Positions 11,662 through 21,779 of a stretch of DNA of 64,000 nt are shown here, piece by piece (position 1 is the first letter of the stretch; each line of letters opens with the position of its first letter). Location: NCBI RefSeq assembly GCF_003576645.1, contig NC_044919.1, forward strand, positions 17,134,449 to 17,198,448. The letters are read 5' to 3'. Position numbers and translations under genes: made by a program. This DNA comes from Ipomoea triloba (Eukaryota > Streptophyta > Magnoliopsida > Solanales > Convolvulaceae). The notes beneath the pieces were generated by a model that saw only the letters and a program-made list of their open reading frames with translations, did no database searches and was not told the DNA's origin.

Positions 11662-12740
11662 TTGGTTAATTAGTTAATATTTTGTATGATCAACCTCTTC
11701 TCTGAACTAAATTCATGAATTAACAAAATCTAACATAGTCCTATTTTTTCCATCTAAATTCTATATATATTTTTTAAAAGTTTATAATTTTTTTTCCACA
11801 TATGCCTCACTTTGAAAGTAAAGTATATGTCCTAGTTTTTGTTAAATACACACTATTAAAGATTCACACAAATTTGTAATACTGAAATACTACATTAGAA
11901 CGAATTCATATTTGCCTTGTATTCTAATATATTCTTAACTGATAATTTCATCCCCAATCAAATTACTTATTAATAACTTCATAAGTTGTAATTACACAAT
12001 TACATTTTCATAGATGATTAAGTTTGAAATCACAACATATACTAACATTGTGAGTAGAGATCATTATTTACAAATTGTTCTTTGACTTGTATTATTTTTT
12101 TCCCAGTTTATAAGTTCATGCCAGGTTAATTTAGTTATTAATTAGAACTACATTTATTTTATTGATTACTCTTTTTATTTAATGATTTACTAATAGAAAT
12201 TAGTAATTTAATAAGTTCTACGTTTGAATACATAACATTTATTAAACTATATTATAATTAGCCACATAGTGATAGTTTCACTCTGTAATTAGCCACATAG
12301 TGATAGTTTCACTCTTTTTTTAGGAAGAAATAAAACTGGTGCTAGAACTGATTCTAATCCAACAATTGATACCAGATGCAAAGCAAGATTAAATAGGTAA
12401 ATTTAATTTCATATAGCACAAAAGCTTTTGAAAATTAATTACAGTTATCACATTCTCAATTAATACTTAATTTTCTGATTGCAGATAAGGTTCTGAATTG
12501 AAGATGTGCATTCTCAAGTATAATCACAGGAAAATGGTATGTATCCCTAAAACCACCTCATAGTACTGTTTAAATAGAAACATGAATAGATAAAAATTGG
12601 AAATAGAAATAGGGAAAGAAAAAGTAGCAAAAGACAATATTCATATATATTGTCCATAAAGTCCCAAAACAGAATACATACTTTGTATGTAGAACAAAGT
12701 CTAGTTATATTAGAGTAAGATAACATAGAATTAGAGATAG
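11662..12740. other. AT-rich Helitron 2 body with a 31-bp tandem duplication
   Basis: No coding frame. A 30-bp unit beginning TAATTAGCCACATAGTGATA is tandemly duplicated at 12255 and 12286. Intron-like borders (TTGCAG near 12480) suggest remnants of non-coding exons, not assignable to any gene. Confidence 0.6.
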
Positions 12741-13440
12741 CATCATATTTTTTCTAACTTGATCACTGAAGTCTTAATTCTTTTAGGATCTTCAGACTGA
12801 TTGAACTCATCCATTACTGACCTCTTTAGTGTGCTCCCAACACTTCCAGATAAACCACCTCATCAAACCCAACCATTTCAAAGTCAGCGAAACCAATCCT
12901 GTAAATAAGAAAACAATAATTGAATAATAGGCATAGTGTTATTCAACTTTAAAAAAAAAACAATATAAATCTGTAAGTATCTAAACCTCCTGGTTTTGAT
13001 CTGTGATATGCACTTCAGGTTCCATATTCCCACAATATTTTGAAACATCTACATCCTTACACACCCCTAACACCACAAATGCAGAGAGCAGAATGTTCAT
13101 CTGCTCTTTATTTCTTCATTGAAATCCTAAACAATACAGGCTTTCCCACTAATAGATTGCAACTCAGGTAGAACCCAACCATGAGGTCTCTTTAAAAAAA
13201 TAGATTAGAAAAAAAAAAGTACATATAGTTTAGTAAGTAGGACATATCTCACCTCAGCATACTTCTCTATAAGAGATGAAGCTGAAACACCAACCAAATC
13301 ATAGCATTCCTTATCCGAAATCAGCAAAGGTGCATCACATGTACTATCCATCTCACGAACCACTACCCTATACTTCACAATTCCCTCATGCCAGCTGTGG
13401 TCACACTTAGAACAGGACATGTGATGCACCTATGCTAATT
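12741..13440 (-). pseudogene. RPA70-like (replication protein A large subunit) C-terminal remnant
   Basis: Minus-strand exon 13252-13440 encodes CSKCDHSWHEGIVKYRVVV, then DAPLLISDKECYDLVGVSAS and SLIEKYAEV. A CxxC half of a zinc ribbon followed by a W and an OB-fold strand pattern is typical of the C-terminal DNA-binding domain of plant RPA1 and of Helitron-borne RPA-like proteins. Further degenerate exons follow: DVDVSKYCGNMEPEVHITDQ near 12975-13040 and a tail MDEFNQSEDPKRIKTS near 12760-12820. Frameshifts separate them and the N-terminal OB folds are missing. In plant Helitrons RPA-like proteins are thought to assist single-strand DNA handling during rolling-circle transfer. A promoter-like block lies just upstream at 13613-13680. 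Confidence 0.65.
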
Positions 13441-13612
13441 TGGGATAAGGAATTTAGAATGTAAGAATAGGCATCAACTTGTGCTTGAGTTTTATTGCTA
13501 TTATGATCACAAGTGTCAATGGTAGGAGTATTGTCTGGTATGCTGTTGAAATTCCCCCATTCACCCCTCCTCTTCCACCAAAACAAATGAGAAACAAAAA
13601 TAAATATTTTGG

Positions 13613-13680
13613 GTAGGCTGGGTTTATATATATGGGCTGTGGGTAGATTTTGGGCTGGGGGGAATGTATGGGCTTCAGTC
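13613..13680 (-). promoter_or_regulatory. Promoter-like block facing the RPA-like pseudogene
   Basis: On the minus strand: GAAGCCCATAC (site-II-like), then CATATATATAAACCC, a clear TATA box. It is nearly identical to the block at 4300-4365. Homology between the two ends a few bases after the TATA box, so each drives different downstream sequence. Activity is inferred. Confidence 0.4.
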
Positions 13681-13689
13681 CATTAGCAA

Positions 13690-13729
<40 letters not shown>

Positions 13730-14000
13730 GTTATTGTTTTTGTTGTTGTTGTTATTATTATTATTATTATTATTATTGTTATTTTTAATATTATACTTTT
13801 TATTTTTAGTTTTTGTTGTTAGTATTAGTATTATTGTTGTTATTATTACTATTATTATTGTTATTTTTAATATTATACTTTTTATTTTTAGCTTTTGTTA
13901 TTAGTATTAGTATTATTATTATTTTATTTTTATTATTATGGTTACACTTTATTATTATTATTATTATGATTATTATTATTATTATTATTATTATTAGTTT
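13690..14000. repeat. ATT microsatellite cluster
   Basis: Runs of ATT at about 13690-13730, 13755-13778 and 13945-13997 with GTT and ATT-rich spacers; inverted counterpart of 3979-4289. Long poly-Ile and poly-Leu frames are repeat artefacts. Confidence 0.95.
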
Positions 14001-14002
14001 TA

Positions 14003-14418
14003 TCATTAGTACTATTAATGGTATGAGAATGATCATTACTAAATTGGGAAATCATATTGTTGAAGATAAAGTGATGTCAGGTAGTCGAGTTTTGGTCATT
14101 ACTATATGGGTCCTCGAGTTTTGATTCCAAGATTATCAATGACACCTTCTGATCCTCGATTGCCTTTTAAGTTTGAAATGAGACAATTCAACTCATGTTG
14201 TCTTATGCAATGATGATAAATAAAAGTCATGGCCAAAGTCTGTCTACCGTTGGACTATTTTTAAAGAAACGTGTTTGTTGTTCATGGTCAACTTTATGTG
14301 GTGCTATCGAGAGTGAACAACCCCATTGGTCTTAAAGTTGTTATTCTTAATGAGAATGGAGATTATTGTTCTTCAACGTCAAATGTTGTATACAAGGAAA
14401 TATTTAAGAATTTTTAAG
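14003..14418 (+). pseudogene. PIF1-type Helitron helicase, C-terminal fragment (second copy)
   Basis: The plus strand repeats the tail found at 3557-3972: GNHIVEDKVMSGSRVLV, then after frameshifts LSYAMMINKSHGQSL, LYVVLSRVNNPIGLKVV and NVVYKEIFKNF. The same Q-to-H change in KSHGQ is present in both copies, so it predates their separation. It also carries an extra base around 14276 that breaks the frame between KKRV and VHGQL. Confidence 0.8.
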
Positions 14419-14697
14419 TTTAATATGTAATGGAATATTATCATCTTAATTGTAGTCAATAATGTGTTTATATATTGTGCTATAAATATCATTATCCACC
14501 TTTATTATTGTGTGTTATTTTATTGATTATGGTCATAATGCCATTATAATACTAAATGAACAACAATAACATTTGTTAATTAACCTCATTCTTTCTTATA
14601 TTGTAAAATATATATAACAACTTTAATTCTTTGCAATAATACAACATTAAATATATGTTTTTAAATTTTAGTTCGTGCATCGCACGGGTCATACTAG

Positions 14698-15121
14698 TAG
14701 GCCTAAAGAGCAGTAATCGTTTCCCAAGAACGCTAGTAAATGTAGATAAGAACTAATACACCGATTAGATTAAATATAACCATAAAAAGATAAGAAATAG
14801 AAATAGACTCCTATTTAATCTGAATGATTACAAATGACAAAATAAATACAATAATTAACTTCAACCAATGACAGAAAAGAATTCAAAATATTAGTAATGA
14901 TTTCAATCTCATCCAAATGGTTTAACTTATCCTAGACGTTTGATAGAACCAAAGCATTGGAAATCGAAATCTCTTTGCCCATATTGTAGGTATTAGCATT
15001 TAAAGGGCCGAAACTTCATCCCTAAAAAAAGGAAAAAAACAAAAACAAAAACAAAATCTAAATTGCTTGGGCGGGAGAATGGAGCAATTAGCCAAATCCC
15101 CTCTCTTTATTATAACAAGAG
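14698..15121. other. 5' terminal region of Helitron 2
   Basis: Non-coding DNA between the inner plus-strand Helitron end and the minus-strand 5' terminus. The terminus can fold: CTCTTGTTATAATAAAGAG (15102-15120) is self-complementary at its ends. No frame was recognised. Confidence 0.6.
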
Positions 15122-16262
15122 ATGTTGTTAAGGAATTGCTTTGATTTGTTAGTAGATCCAAAAAACAAATCAAAGATTCCTTTGGGAGGCATCAACATTG
15201 ATGGTAAGGTGATCTTACCGTTATTGCAACAAATAGAAAACTTCGGAGTGCCTCTCGTTACGCATTTGATTTGTCTTTCTTCCATCCAAAACATCGCCCC
15301 GCAATGTTCACAAGTGTGAATTGCATCACCAAAATCCAAATACTCGTCTAAAAAAATTTAATGCAATTAATAAAAAACACGGGTGTAATTACGGTAACTA
15401 AAGTAAGAAAAATTAAATAATACCATGGTTTAGTCGGCTCAATGTTTGGTTAGGTTGAGGTTGAACTTCTTTCTCAAATGATATAAGCAAATCTCTACAC
15501 ACAACCTCTGAATTTGTGCTAAAAGATCGTGGCAATTATGTTCTTATCTTGTTGGTTGGAATTGTAGCTATTCGCAATGCATTTATATTGTAGTCAACAC
15601 AATGTTATAAGAAGTATTATTGAAATACAATCAAACAAAAAATGTCTTAAAAAAGGTTCTAGAATTTCTTCAAGTAGAACGTAATGTTGTTAAGAAAAAT
15701 ACCTTTTGTTAACGTCTTCAAAGGTTGGCGGTCTAATTGTGTTACACATGAGTTAAATTCTACAAAATGTAATAAGAATTTATTAGACCAGAGTATGACG
15801 TTTTCAAAACAACAACAAATAAAAAAATGTATTATTGAAGACATGGAAAACTTGACCATTTAAACTCGGTTCACCTTGAGTTGAAGACTGCTGACAGAAT
15901 CGGGTCAGCGCCGATTTTGTAATACAGGAATCATTTGGGTCCTCGTTTTCAAAACTCATCAAAGGTCTTATAATAGTACCTTCATTTTGTTATATTATAG
16001 ACAAAGTTAGGCTAAAATTATCGTATCAAACATTTGTTTATGAGTGTACACGATTATATAGTTTTATATATATAAAAGAAAAAAAATATATAGCGCCATC
16101 GATGAAACAAAGTGAATTAGTTTACCGTTTGATATGCTACTCATCGGTGTATCATTTATAGGAGATCCATGTGGCACCAATCTTCTTTGAGACTTACTAT
16201 ATTGACCTTGTTGTGAGAAATGAGTTGTAGAATTACTTAACCCAAGAACTTTAACATTTTCT
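15122..16262 (-). pseudogene. Helitron 1 Rep-helicase, N-terminal exons
   Basis: Four coding blocks can be read on the minus strand, separated by introns. About 16128-16262: NSTTHFSQQGQYSKSQRRL followed by a GTAAAC donor. About 15835-15976: RPLMSFENEDPNDSCITKSA. About 15425-15535: SFSTNSEVVCRDLLISFEKE. 15122-15345: DFGDAIHTCEHCGAMFWMEE with a CxxC pair, then VTRGTPKFSICCNNGKITLP. The last two have matching blocks in Helitron 3 (RDLLVEFDNIEQQ; CEYCGAMFWFEE). The frame runs to NNI at 15122, where Helitron 2 interrupts it, and resumes at 2817. The start codon was not identified. Confidence 0.75.
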
Positions 16263-16480
16263 ACACAAAAAAAATAATGAAAATGTTACAAACTATGTTA
16301 ATATATGTTCATAATGATATTGTAACTAAACTAAACAAAATGATTATAATACATGTTCGTTATTAAGGTATGCTCAAATTCATTTCTGAAAGAAATAAAA
16401 GAATAGAAAAGGCCCATACTAACTACAAAAACAGCTAATTACCACCAAAAGAAATCAACTAACATATGACCCAAATTTAG
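16263..16480. other. AT-rich stretch upstream of the Helitron 1 Rep exons
   Basis: Intron-like or 5' flanking DNA. The Helitron 1 5' terminus should lie here or further right but I could not place it. Confidence 0.4.
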
Positions 16481-16780
16481 ACCCAAAGATTGGGCCAAAA
16501 ACCCGGCCCAAACAAAGATCATATATAAACGTTGCGGATAGACTACCGGCCGCCCCTTCGTCTTCCACACTTGGACTGCGTTCTTCTCTCTCCCGACAGC
16601 TCTTCTCTCCCGCGACAGCTCTTCTCTCGTCCGCTGCCCTTATACGTACAGTTATGTGCTAAAATTGTCCGATATGTGAACAGATCGGTCGTTTATAGTT
16701 TTGCGAGGTTTTATTTTAGGTACAAATTGGTGATGAACAATGGATTTAAGCACATCGGCCCTGATCCTGTAAACAGCTAA
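16481..16780 (+). promoter_or_regulatory. Promoter-like block and leader of an unknown transcript
   Basis: TTGGGCC and GGCCCAA motifs (near 16490-16512), a TATA box CATATATAAACG (16520-16531), then a C/T-rich leader (CTTCTCTCTCCCGACAGC). A short frame at 16532-16780 has no recognisable domain. The arrangement is like that at 4290-4640. This may be a host gene leader captured by a Helitron. Confidence 0.4.
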
Positions 16781-17670
16781 GTTAAACTACTCTTTTGATG
16801 AGTATAATTTGATGGTTTGTACTAACATTTAGGTTTTTAAATCTGTTGTTGCATGCTTAGCTAAAACGATTAGTATATTTTTCGATCTATGGTTCATATA
16901 GATTAGGGTTTTCGTATTCTGTTTATCACACCGTTAATTTCGAGCATTTTTGAATTCTAAATGTACGTCTGAACTCTCTATTATACTAGGCAAGCAACAT
17001 TTTACATCGAAGCTCATCAATTTAATATTTATAAGAAAATCATGATAGCATATGGATGATGAGACTAATTTTTCAAATACTTTTGCAGTGAAGAACATTT
17101 AAAATATGCATACATTCAAAGTGTTGAAGGGAATAGCAAAGCAATGTGCAAATCAGCAACAGATATAACAGCCAAATATGAATTTATGATTATGGCTCCT
17201 AATTGAGAGGTAAGTGTTCGAATATGAATTACCTTTATCTGTAAGTGGTTGTTTTCTCTTGTTGCCTATTGTGGTTGAAGTGAAGATTTGCCTCATAATG
17301 TTTTTCGCTGGTAAATTCCTGAACTGTGTGCAAAAGATTCAGAGTTTGATGTTGTGTAGATGTTATTTGCTAAAAAACTAAGTAAAGTAATAATTAGTTT
17401 ACTTATATCATTTATTACAACATAGCAAATGACATGATGTTATTTATAAAAAAACTGAATAAAGTAATGATTAGTGTAATATATCATTTATTACTTTCTA
17501 TCAAATGACTTTTCATTTTCCATTGAAATGTAAAATGTGTGCTGCTTATAGGGAATTGCATACATATGTTACCCAAATGCACAAATCTGTTTACTGTATA
17601 TGTATACGTATTGATTTTACTAACATTTTTTTTTTAGTTTTTTGGCATATGATGATATTACAGTTCTGAT
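16781..17670. other. Intron-like AT-rich DNA
   Basis: No coding frame. A TTTTGCAG acceptor-like site near 17085 and scattered ATG-poor blocks suggest a non-coding or decayed transcript continuing from 16532. Nothing more can be supported. Confidence 0.5.
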
Positions 17671-18001
17671 TTTAATTTCAAGAGTTGTGTTCAAATAGAT
17701 TTAAATTAGATTGATTTCTATATCTGATTTGTAATGAAAGGTTGCAACGGTTCAGTATTAATTACGGAGTATTTACTATTATTATTGCAGGTGCGTTTCT
17801 CAAGATCTGCAACATACATTGGTAATACACAAAAACAAAAAAGTTAATATAAAAACTAATAATTATTTCGGCTAAGCCTCCTCACCATCTGCAACTTAAT
17901 GTAAAAAACATTTATTATGCAACCATTCTGTCTAATCCTTTAAACGGTGCCGTTTTTTGTGAGCGGGAAAACATAATCAGGAAGTTGTTGCTTTAATATA
18001 A
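17671..18001 (+). repeat. Direct repeat, copy 2 (unoccupied Helitron 1 site)
   Basis: Second copy of 794-1125. After TTTAATATAA it continues TGATGATAG where copy 1 meets the CTAG of Helitron 1. The break falls between A and T, the Helitron target rule. Confidence 0.8.
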
Positions 18002-18263
18002 TGATGATAGATAGTCTGGTTATTTTACAAGTACTGTATAGAATAATGAGAGTTTAGGTGTAGGCATATTAATCCTTATTTTAATTGCATATCTGTATGG
18101 TCATAATGTTATTATAATAAGTGAACAACAAAATTTAAAAAAAATATACATCATATTTCCTTTTTATATATTAAATTTAATAACATTAATGATTTTTTAA
18201 TAAGATATAATTAAATTTATATTTCAAATATTTAGTGCGCGGATCGCATGAGTATCATACTAG
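18002..18263 (+). mobile_element. Degenerate Helitron 3' end
   Basis: Contains GGTCATAATGTTATTATAAT-type tail sequence shared with the other Helitron ends (compare 14530) and terminates in a decayed hairpin GTGCGCGGATCGCAT followed by CATACTAG ending at 18263. The next base is A rather than T. No coding sequence remains. Confidence 0.65.
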
Positions 18264-18651
18264 ACTAATAAAACTGAAACTATGGGTTTGTTATTTAAAA
18301 ATTATTTTTAGATCCATTTTTTAAAAATTATTTTATGTATTTATAAATACTTGAATAATTAAGGATAAAAATAAATACTTGAATAATTAGGGTTAGGTTA
18401 TGGACTGGGCTATGTTATGGATTTTTTTTGGGACAATTAAATTAATTGTGTAGTCTGATTTTAATTGTGTGCTATATATCTATTTATACAATTATATTTG
18501 TATTTATTAATTTATTATTTGTTTGATTTTTTGTATTATTATGTGTGCGCGCGCAAGATTAATTTTTTTTATATCAATTTTATGTATGTGTATGTATACA
18601 ATTATTATTATTCGTTTTCACATTTAATAATTTATATTTTACATATATCTT
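18264..18651. other. AT-rich stretch, no gene seen
   Basis: Contains a near-tandem repeat of ATAAATACTTGAATAATTA (about 18342 and 18373). The frame at 18465-18659 is low-complexity. Confidence 0.6.
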
Positions 18652-19159
18652 ATGGATAAATACTACCCAGGTCTACCACGGGTCAGCCCCGGAGCGGAAA
18701 TAGAGGGCCAACCCGGGCCCACACGACTGGGCCGTATTGGGCCCAAGTTGACCCCTCGGCCGACCCCGGCCCATGACTTGACCCCTCGGGGTCGACTCAA
18801 GGGCAACCCCGGCCCATGAGTCGACCCCGGGGTCGTCTTGGCCGAGACCCGGACTCGGCCACGGCCTCGGGGTCCCGACTTGACGCGGTCTTCTTGGCGC
18901 AAGACTTGGTCCTAGGCCATTAGAGTGGTTCTCTCCGAGCGGTTGGGCCTAGGAATTAGTATAAAAACATGCAACATTGTCCTATTGAGACATCTTCTTC
19001 ATACTTTGTCCTAACGACATTCTTGTCTTGTTATTACCAATCTTGTAATAGCTTTATCCATTATTCAATATACAAAATACCTCCGAGGTACACTTTGATC
19101 CGTACTTGTCATACCCCCTATAATCTTATCGGGTTTATTGATTCGGGCTACCCGGGTTA
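18652..19159 (+). repeat. 5' LTR of the Tat element
   Basis: Matches 23131-23613 closely but lacks the first bases TGATG and carries an extra ~31 bp (about 18757-18787), a local duplication containing CGACCCCGGCCC. TATA-like GTATAAAAAC lies at 18959. It ends in CCCGGGTTA and runs without a PBS into coding sequence. Confidence 0.85.
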
Positions 19160-19811
19160 TATGGTCTCCAAAAAAGGCATAGAACCCAACCCCGACAAGG
19201 TCAAGGCCATCCTGGAGATGGAACCCCCGAGGTCCCTCCGCAAGGTTCAGCGCCTCAATGGTCGGCTAGCCGCCCTCGGCCGCTTCCTCTCGAGGTCGGC
19301 CGAGAGGTCCCTACCCTTCTTCGGGGTCCTCAAGAAGAGCAACGGTTTTGAGTGGTCGGCCGGATGTCAGAAAGCTTTTGACGACCTCAAGGCCTATATG
19401 ATGTCTTTACCCCCCTTGGCCAAGCCTAAAAAAGGGGAGATCTTATATTTGTTCTTGGGAATCTCACAGGCCGCGATCAGCTCCGTGTTGGTCCGGGACG
19501 ACGTGGGAACACAGAGGCCGGTATATTACGTGAGCAAGTCCCTCCGAGGTGCCGAGCTCAAGTACTCACCAACAGAGAAGGCCATATCTGCTGTGGATGC
19601 CACGGCCAAGAAGCTAAACCACTATTTCCAGGCCCATCCAGTGCATGTACTTACCAACCAACCCCTGGAGGCGGTACTACGGGGTGCGGGGTCAGCAAGC
19701 CGGCTCGTGAAGTGGTCCATGCGCCTCAGCCAGTTCGACATCCACTTCAAGCCAAGGCCGACCATCAAGGGGCAAGCACTCGCCGACTTCATAGTCGAGT
19801 GCACAACCTGA
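19160..19811 (+). pseudogene. gypsy RT C-terminus and RNase H
   Basis: The frame enters from the LTR and encodes MVSKKGIEPNPDKVKAIL, RKVQRLNGRLAALGRFLSRS and then RNase H features (PVYYVSKSLRGAELKYSPTE, KALNHYFQAH-like, IKGQALADFIVE). The palm motif with its Asp pair is lost in the 5' deletion. The frame ends with TGA at 19809-19811, where Tat elements continue. The short leading peptide from 18969 is LTR sequence and should not count as protein. GGGTTAT occurs at the LTR-RT junction, consistent with a microhomology deletion. Confidence 0.85.
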
Positions 19812-20350
19812 GATGCCACGGAACAGGCGAGAAGCGAAGAGGAGGAATGGTGGACCTTATCCACTGATGGATCTTCGAGCAGTAAGGTGTGTGGAGGCGG
19901 GGTCGTCCTAGTAACCCCGGAAGGTTTTCGAGCTTACTACGCGCTTCGTTTCCACTTCAAATTGTCCAACAATGAGGCCGAGTACGAGGCACTGTTGTGT
20001 GGCCTCCAACTCGCACTGAGCATGAGGGCCGAGAAGCTGAAGATCAGATGCGACTCCCGTTTAGTGGTCGGCCAAGTCTCCGGAGAATTCGAAGCCAACG
20101 ACGAGAAAATGATCCGGTACCGCGACGTGGTACTTCGAGTATTGGGACGAATCGCCCAGCATGAGATCCTACAGATTTCGAGAGAGCAAAACTCCGAGGC
20201 GGATATGCTCTCCAAGCTCAGCCAGGGAGCCCCGGAATATATCTCTAAAATCGCCCGGATAGACGACCTCCAAAAGTCAAGTTTGGAGGCGTACCCAGTC
20301 CTACCCGTACAGAGCCGACCCTCGTGTTGGTTAGACCACCTCGTGTAGTA
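19812..20350 (+). pseudogene. Second (archaeal-type) RNase H domain
   Basis: STDGSSSSKVCGGGVVLV is the first RNase H strand with its Asp. NNEAEYEALLCGLQLAL holds the catalytic Glu, IRCDSRLVVGQVSGEF the second Asp, and EQNSEADMLSKL the Asp near the C-terminus. All four carboxylates look present. It is separated from the first RNase H by a stop (19811) and closed by TAG at 20346-20348, so the polyprotein is broken. Confidence 0.85.
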
Positions 20351-21561
20351 CAAGAGGACGGGGGCGCTACCCCCCGATGAGGCGGACGCTAAGGCAGCCA
20401 AGAGACGAGCCCCGACCTATGAGCTCATCGGAGACGTGCTATACAAAAGATCCTACAACGACGCCTTACTGAGGTGTTTATATCCGGATGAGGCCCGAGC
20501 ACTCATCGAGGAGATTCACGGAGGTACGTGCGCAGCCCACCAAGGGGCTTACACTATGGCCTGGAGGCCCATACTCCAAGGCTACTTCTGACCCGGGATG
20601 GCGAAGGAGTGCGCGGACTATGCTCGGAACTGTTCGACCTGTCAGAAATTCCAGGTTGGCCCGGGCCGGCCCGCCACCAACTACACCTCGATCAGCTCGG
20701 TAATCCCCATTCTCGAGGTGGGGGATTGACATTGTGGGAGCCCTGCCCATGGGCTCGGGGAAAAGGAAGTACGTCATTGTGGCAATAGACTACTTTACGA
20801 AGTCGGTGGAAGCCGAACCCCTAGCCAGCATCACCAGCGTTCGTTGCAAACAGTTTGTCTACTCAAACATACTGTGCTGTTTTGGAGAACCGATGCAAAT
20901 AATCTCTGACAACGGCTGCCAATTTGAAGGAAGGGAATTTAAACAGTTCTGTCTCGAATGGCACATCACTCACAACCAGGTCGCGGTAGCCTATCCCCAA
21001 GCAAACGGCCAGGTAGAGAACGCTAACCGTACAATAGTAGATGGTTTAAAGAAGACCCTCGAGGCCGCCGGAGGGACATGGGTCGAGAACTTGGAGGCGA
21101 TTCTATGGGCATATCGCACTACCCCGCGAAAGGCAACAGGTGAGACCCCGTTCGCGCTATGCTACGGGTTCGAGGCCCGGGCCCCCGCGGAGGTCATCAT
21201 TCCGACTCGGCGAGGTGAGGAGTACGACCCTGAGAGTAATGACGAGCACCATCGGGTCAACCTCCACCTGATCGACGAGAAGCGAGAAGCCGCCATGGTC
21301 CGTGCCGAGAATTACCAGAGGCAAACCAAGGCGTATCACGACAAAAGGGCCCGGCCCTGCTACTTTCAGGTCGGCGACTACGTGTTAAGGCGACGTGAGG
21401 CCAGCAAACCCCTAGAGGGCGGCAAGCTAGCAAAGAGATGGGAGGGTCTGTACATCGTCTCGGCCGTGGTCCGCCCCGGCAGCTACAAGTTGAAGACCCC
21501 GAAAGGTAAAGACGTAGAGAGGGTGTGGAACTTAGAGCACTTGCTTAAATACTACCAATAA
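20351..21561 (+). pseudogene. Ty3/gypsy integrase
   Basis: The N-terminal HHCC zinc domain is readable (HGGTCAAH, then NCSTCQKFQ) but interrupted by a TGA near 20589 and a frameshift near 20727. The catalytic core is open from 20734: AIDYFTKSVEAEPL (Asp19 of that frame), SDNGCQFEG (Asp59) and GQVENANRTI (Glu95), giving a DD35E spacing. The C-terminal part has PCYFQVGDYVLRR and AKRWEGLYIV, the GPY/F-like module, ending KYYQ-stop at 21561. No chromodomain is apparent, in keeping with the Tat group. Confidence 0.9.
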
Positions 21562-21779
21562 ACACTCTGTTGTAAGGCGGCCCGTCCCCTTAAAATGCAT
21601 TCAATAATAAAATCGCGACTTTCCTTGCACCCATTTTTCTTATTGTTTCGAAAGTCACGGAGTTACCGCTCGACTGACCCCCGCGGTCATCGTGCGGCCG
21701 ACCTCCGGGTCACCTCCTCGAACGACCTCTGGGTCCTACACGGCCGACCTCCGGGTCCTCTACGGCCGACCTCATAACC

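Larger units (their letters stand above)
13613..14697 (+). repeat. Inverted repeat arm 2 with a plus-strand Helitron 3' end
   Basis: Reverse complement of 2818-4365 without the MITE. On the plus strand it runs from a TATA-bearing block through ATT arrays (13690-14000) and the helicase tail to a hairpin CGTGCATCGCACG (14673-14685) and ATACTAG ending at 14697, followed by T. It is therefore a second, oppositely oriented Helitron 3' terminus inside Helitron 2. Its own 5' terminus was not found. Confidence 0.8.
2818..15121 (-). mobile_element. Helitron 2, about 12.3 kb, inserted in the Rep frame of Helitron 1
   Basis: Minus-strand 5' end: TCTCTTGTTATAATAAAGAG beginning at 15121, preceded by A (15122). 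Minus-strand 3' end: the GC hairpin at 2830-2844 followed by CATACTAG ending at 2818, then host T (2817). Removing the element joins AACAACA to TAAGGACGTAC, which restores the Rep reading frame (NNI-RTYNNM); Helitron 3 has the matching uninterrupted sequence CACATAAGATC near 25133. Contents: a helicase tail, an RPA-like pseudogene, and insertions of a MITE and a CACTA element. Without these later insertions it would be about 6 kb. An opposite-facing Helitron end at 14697 makes the internal history complex. Confidence 0.8.
1126..16262 (-). mobile_element. Helitron 1, internally deleted, interrupted by Helitron 2
   Basis: The 3' terminus on the minus strand is a short GC hairpin (CCGTGC-AT-GCACGG type, near 1138-1153) followed by CTAG at 1126 and a host T. 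This is the usual plant Helitron end, CTRR next to T. Rep-helicase exons lie on the minus strand at 15122-16262 and 1250-2817, and Helitron 2 fills the space between. Most of the helicase is missing. The 5' terminus (TC after an A) was not located; the right limit given is only the farthest coding exon I can support. Confidence 0.75.

Noticed and set aside
18663..18902. Arg/Gly/Pro-rich frame on the minus strand
   Set aside because: Lies entirely in the LTR and recurs in the other LTR at 23147-23356.
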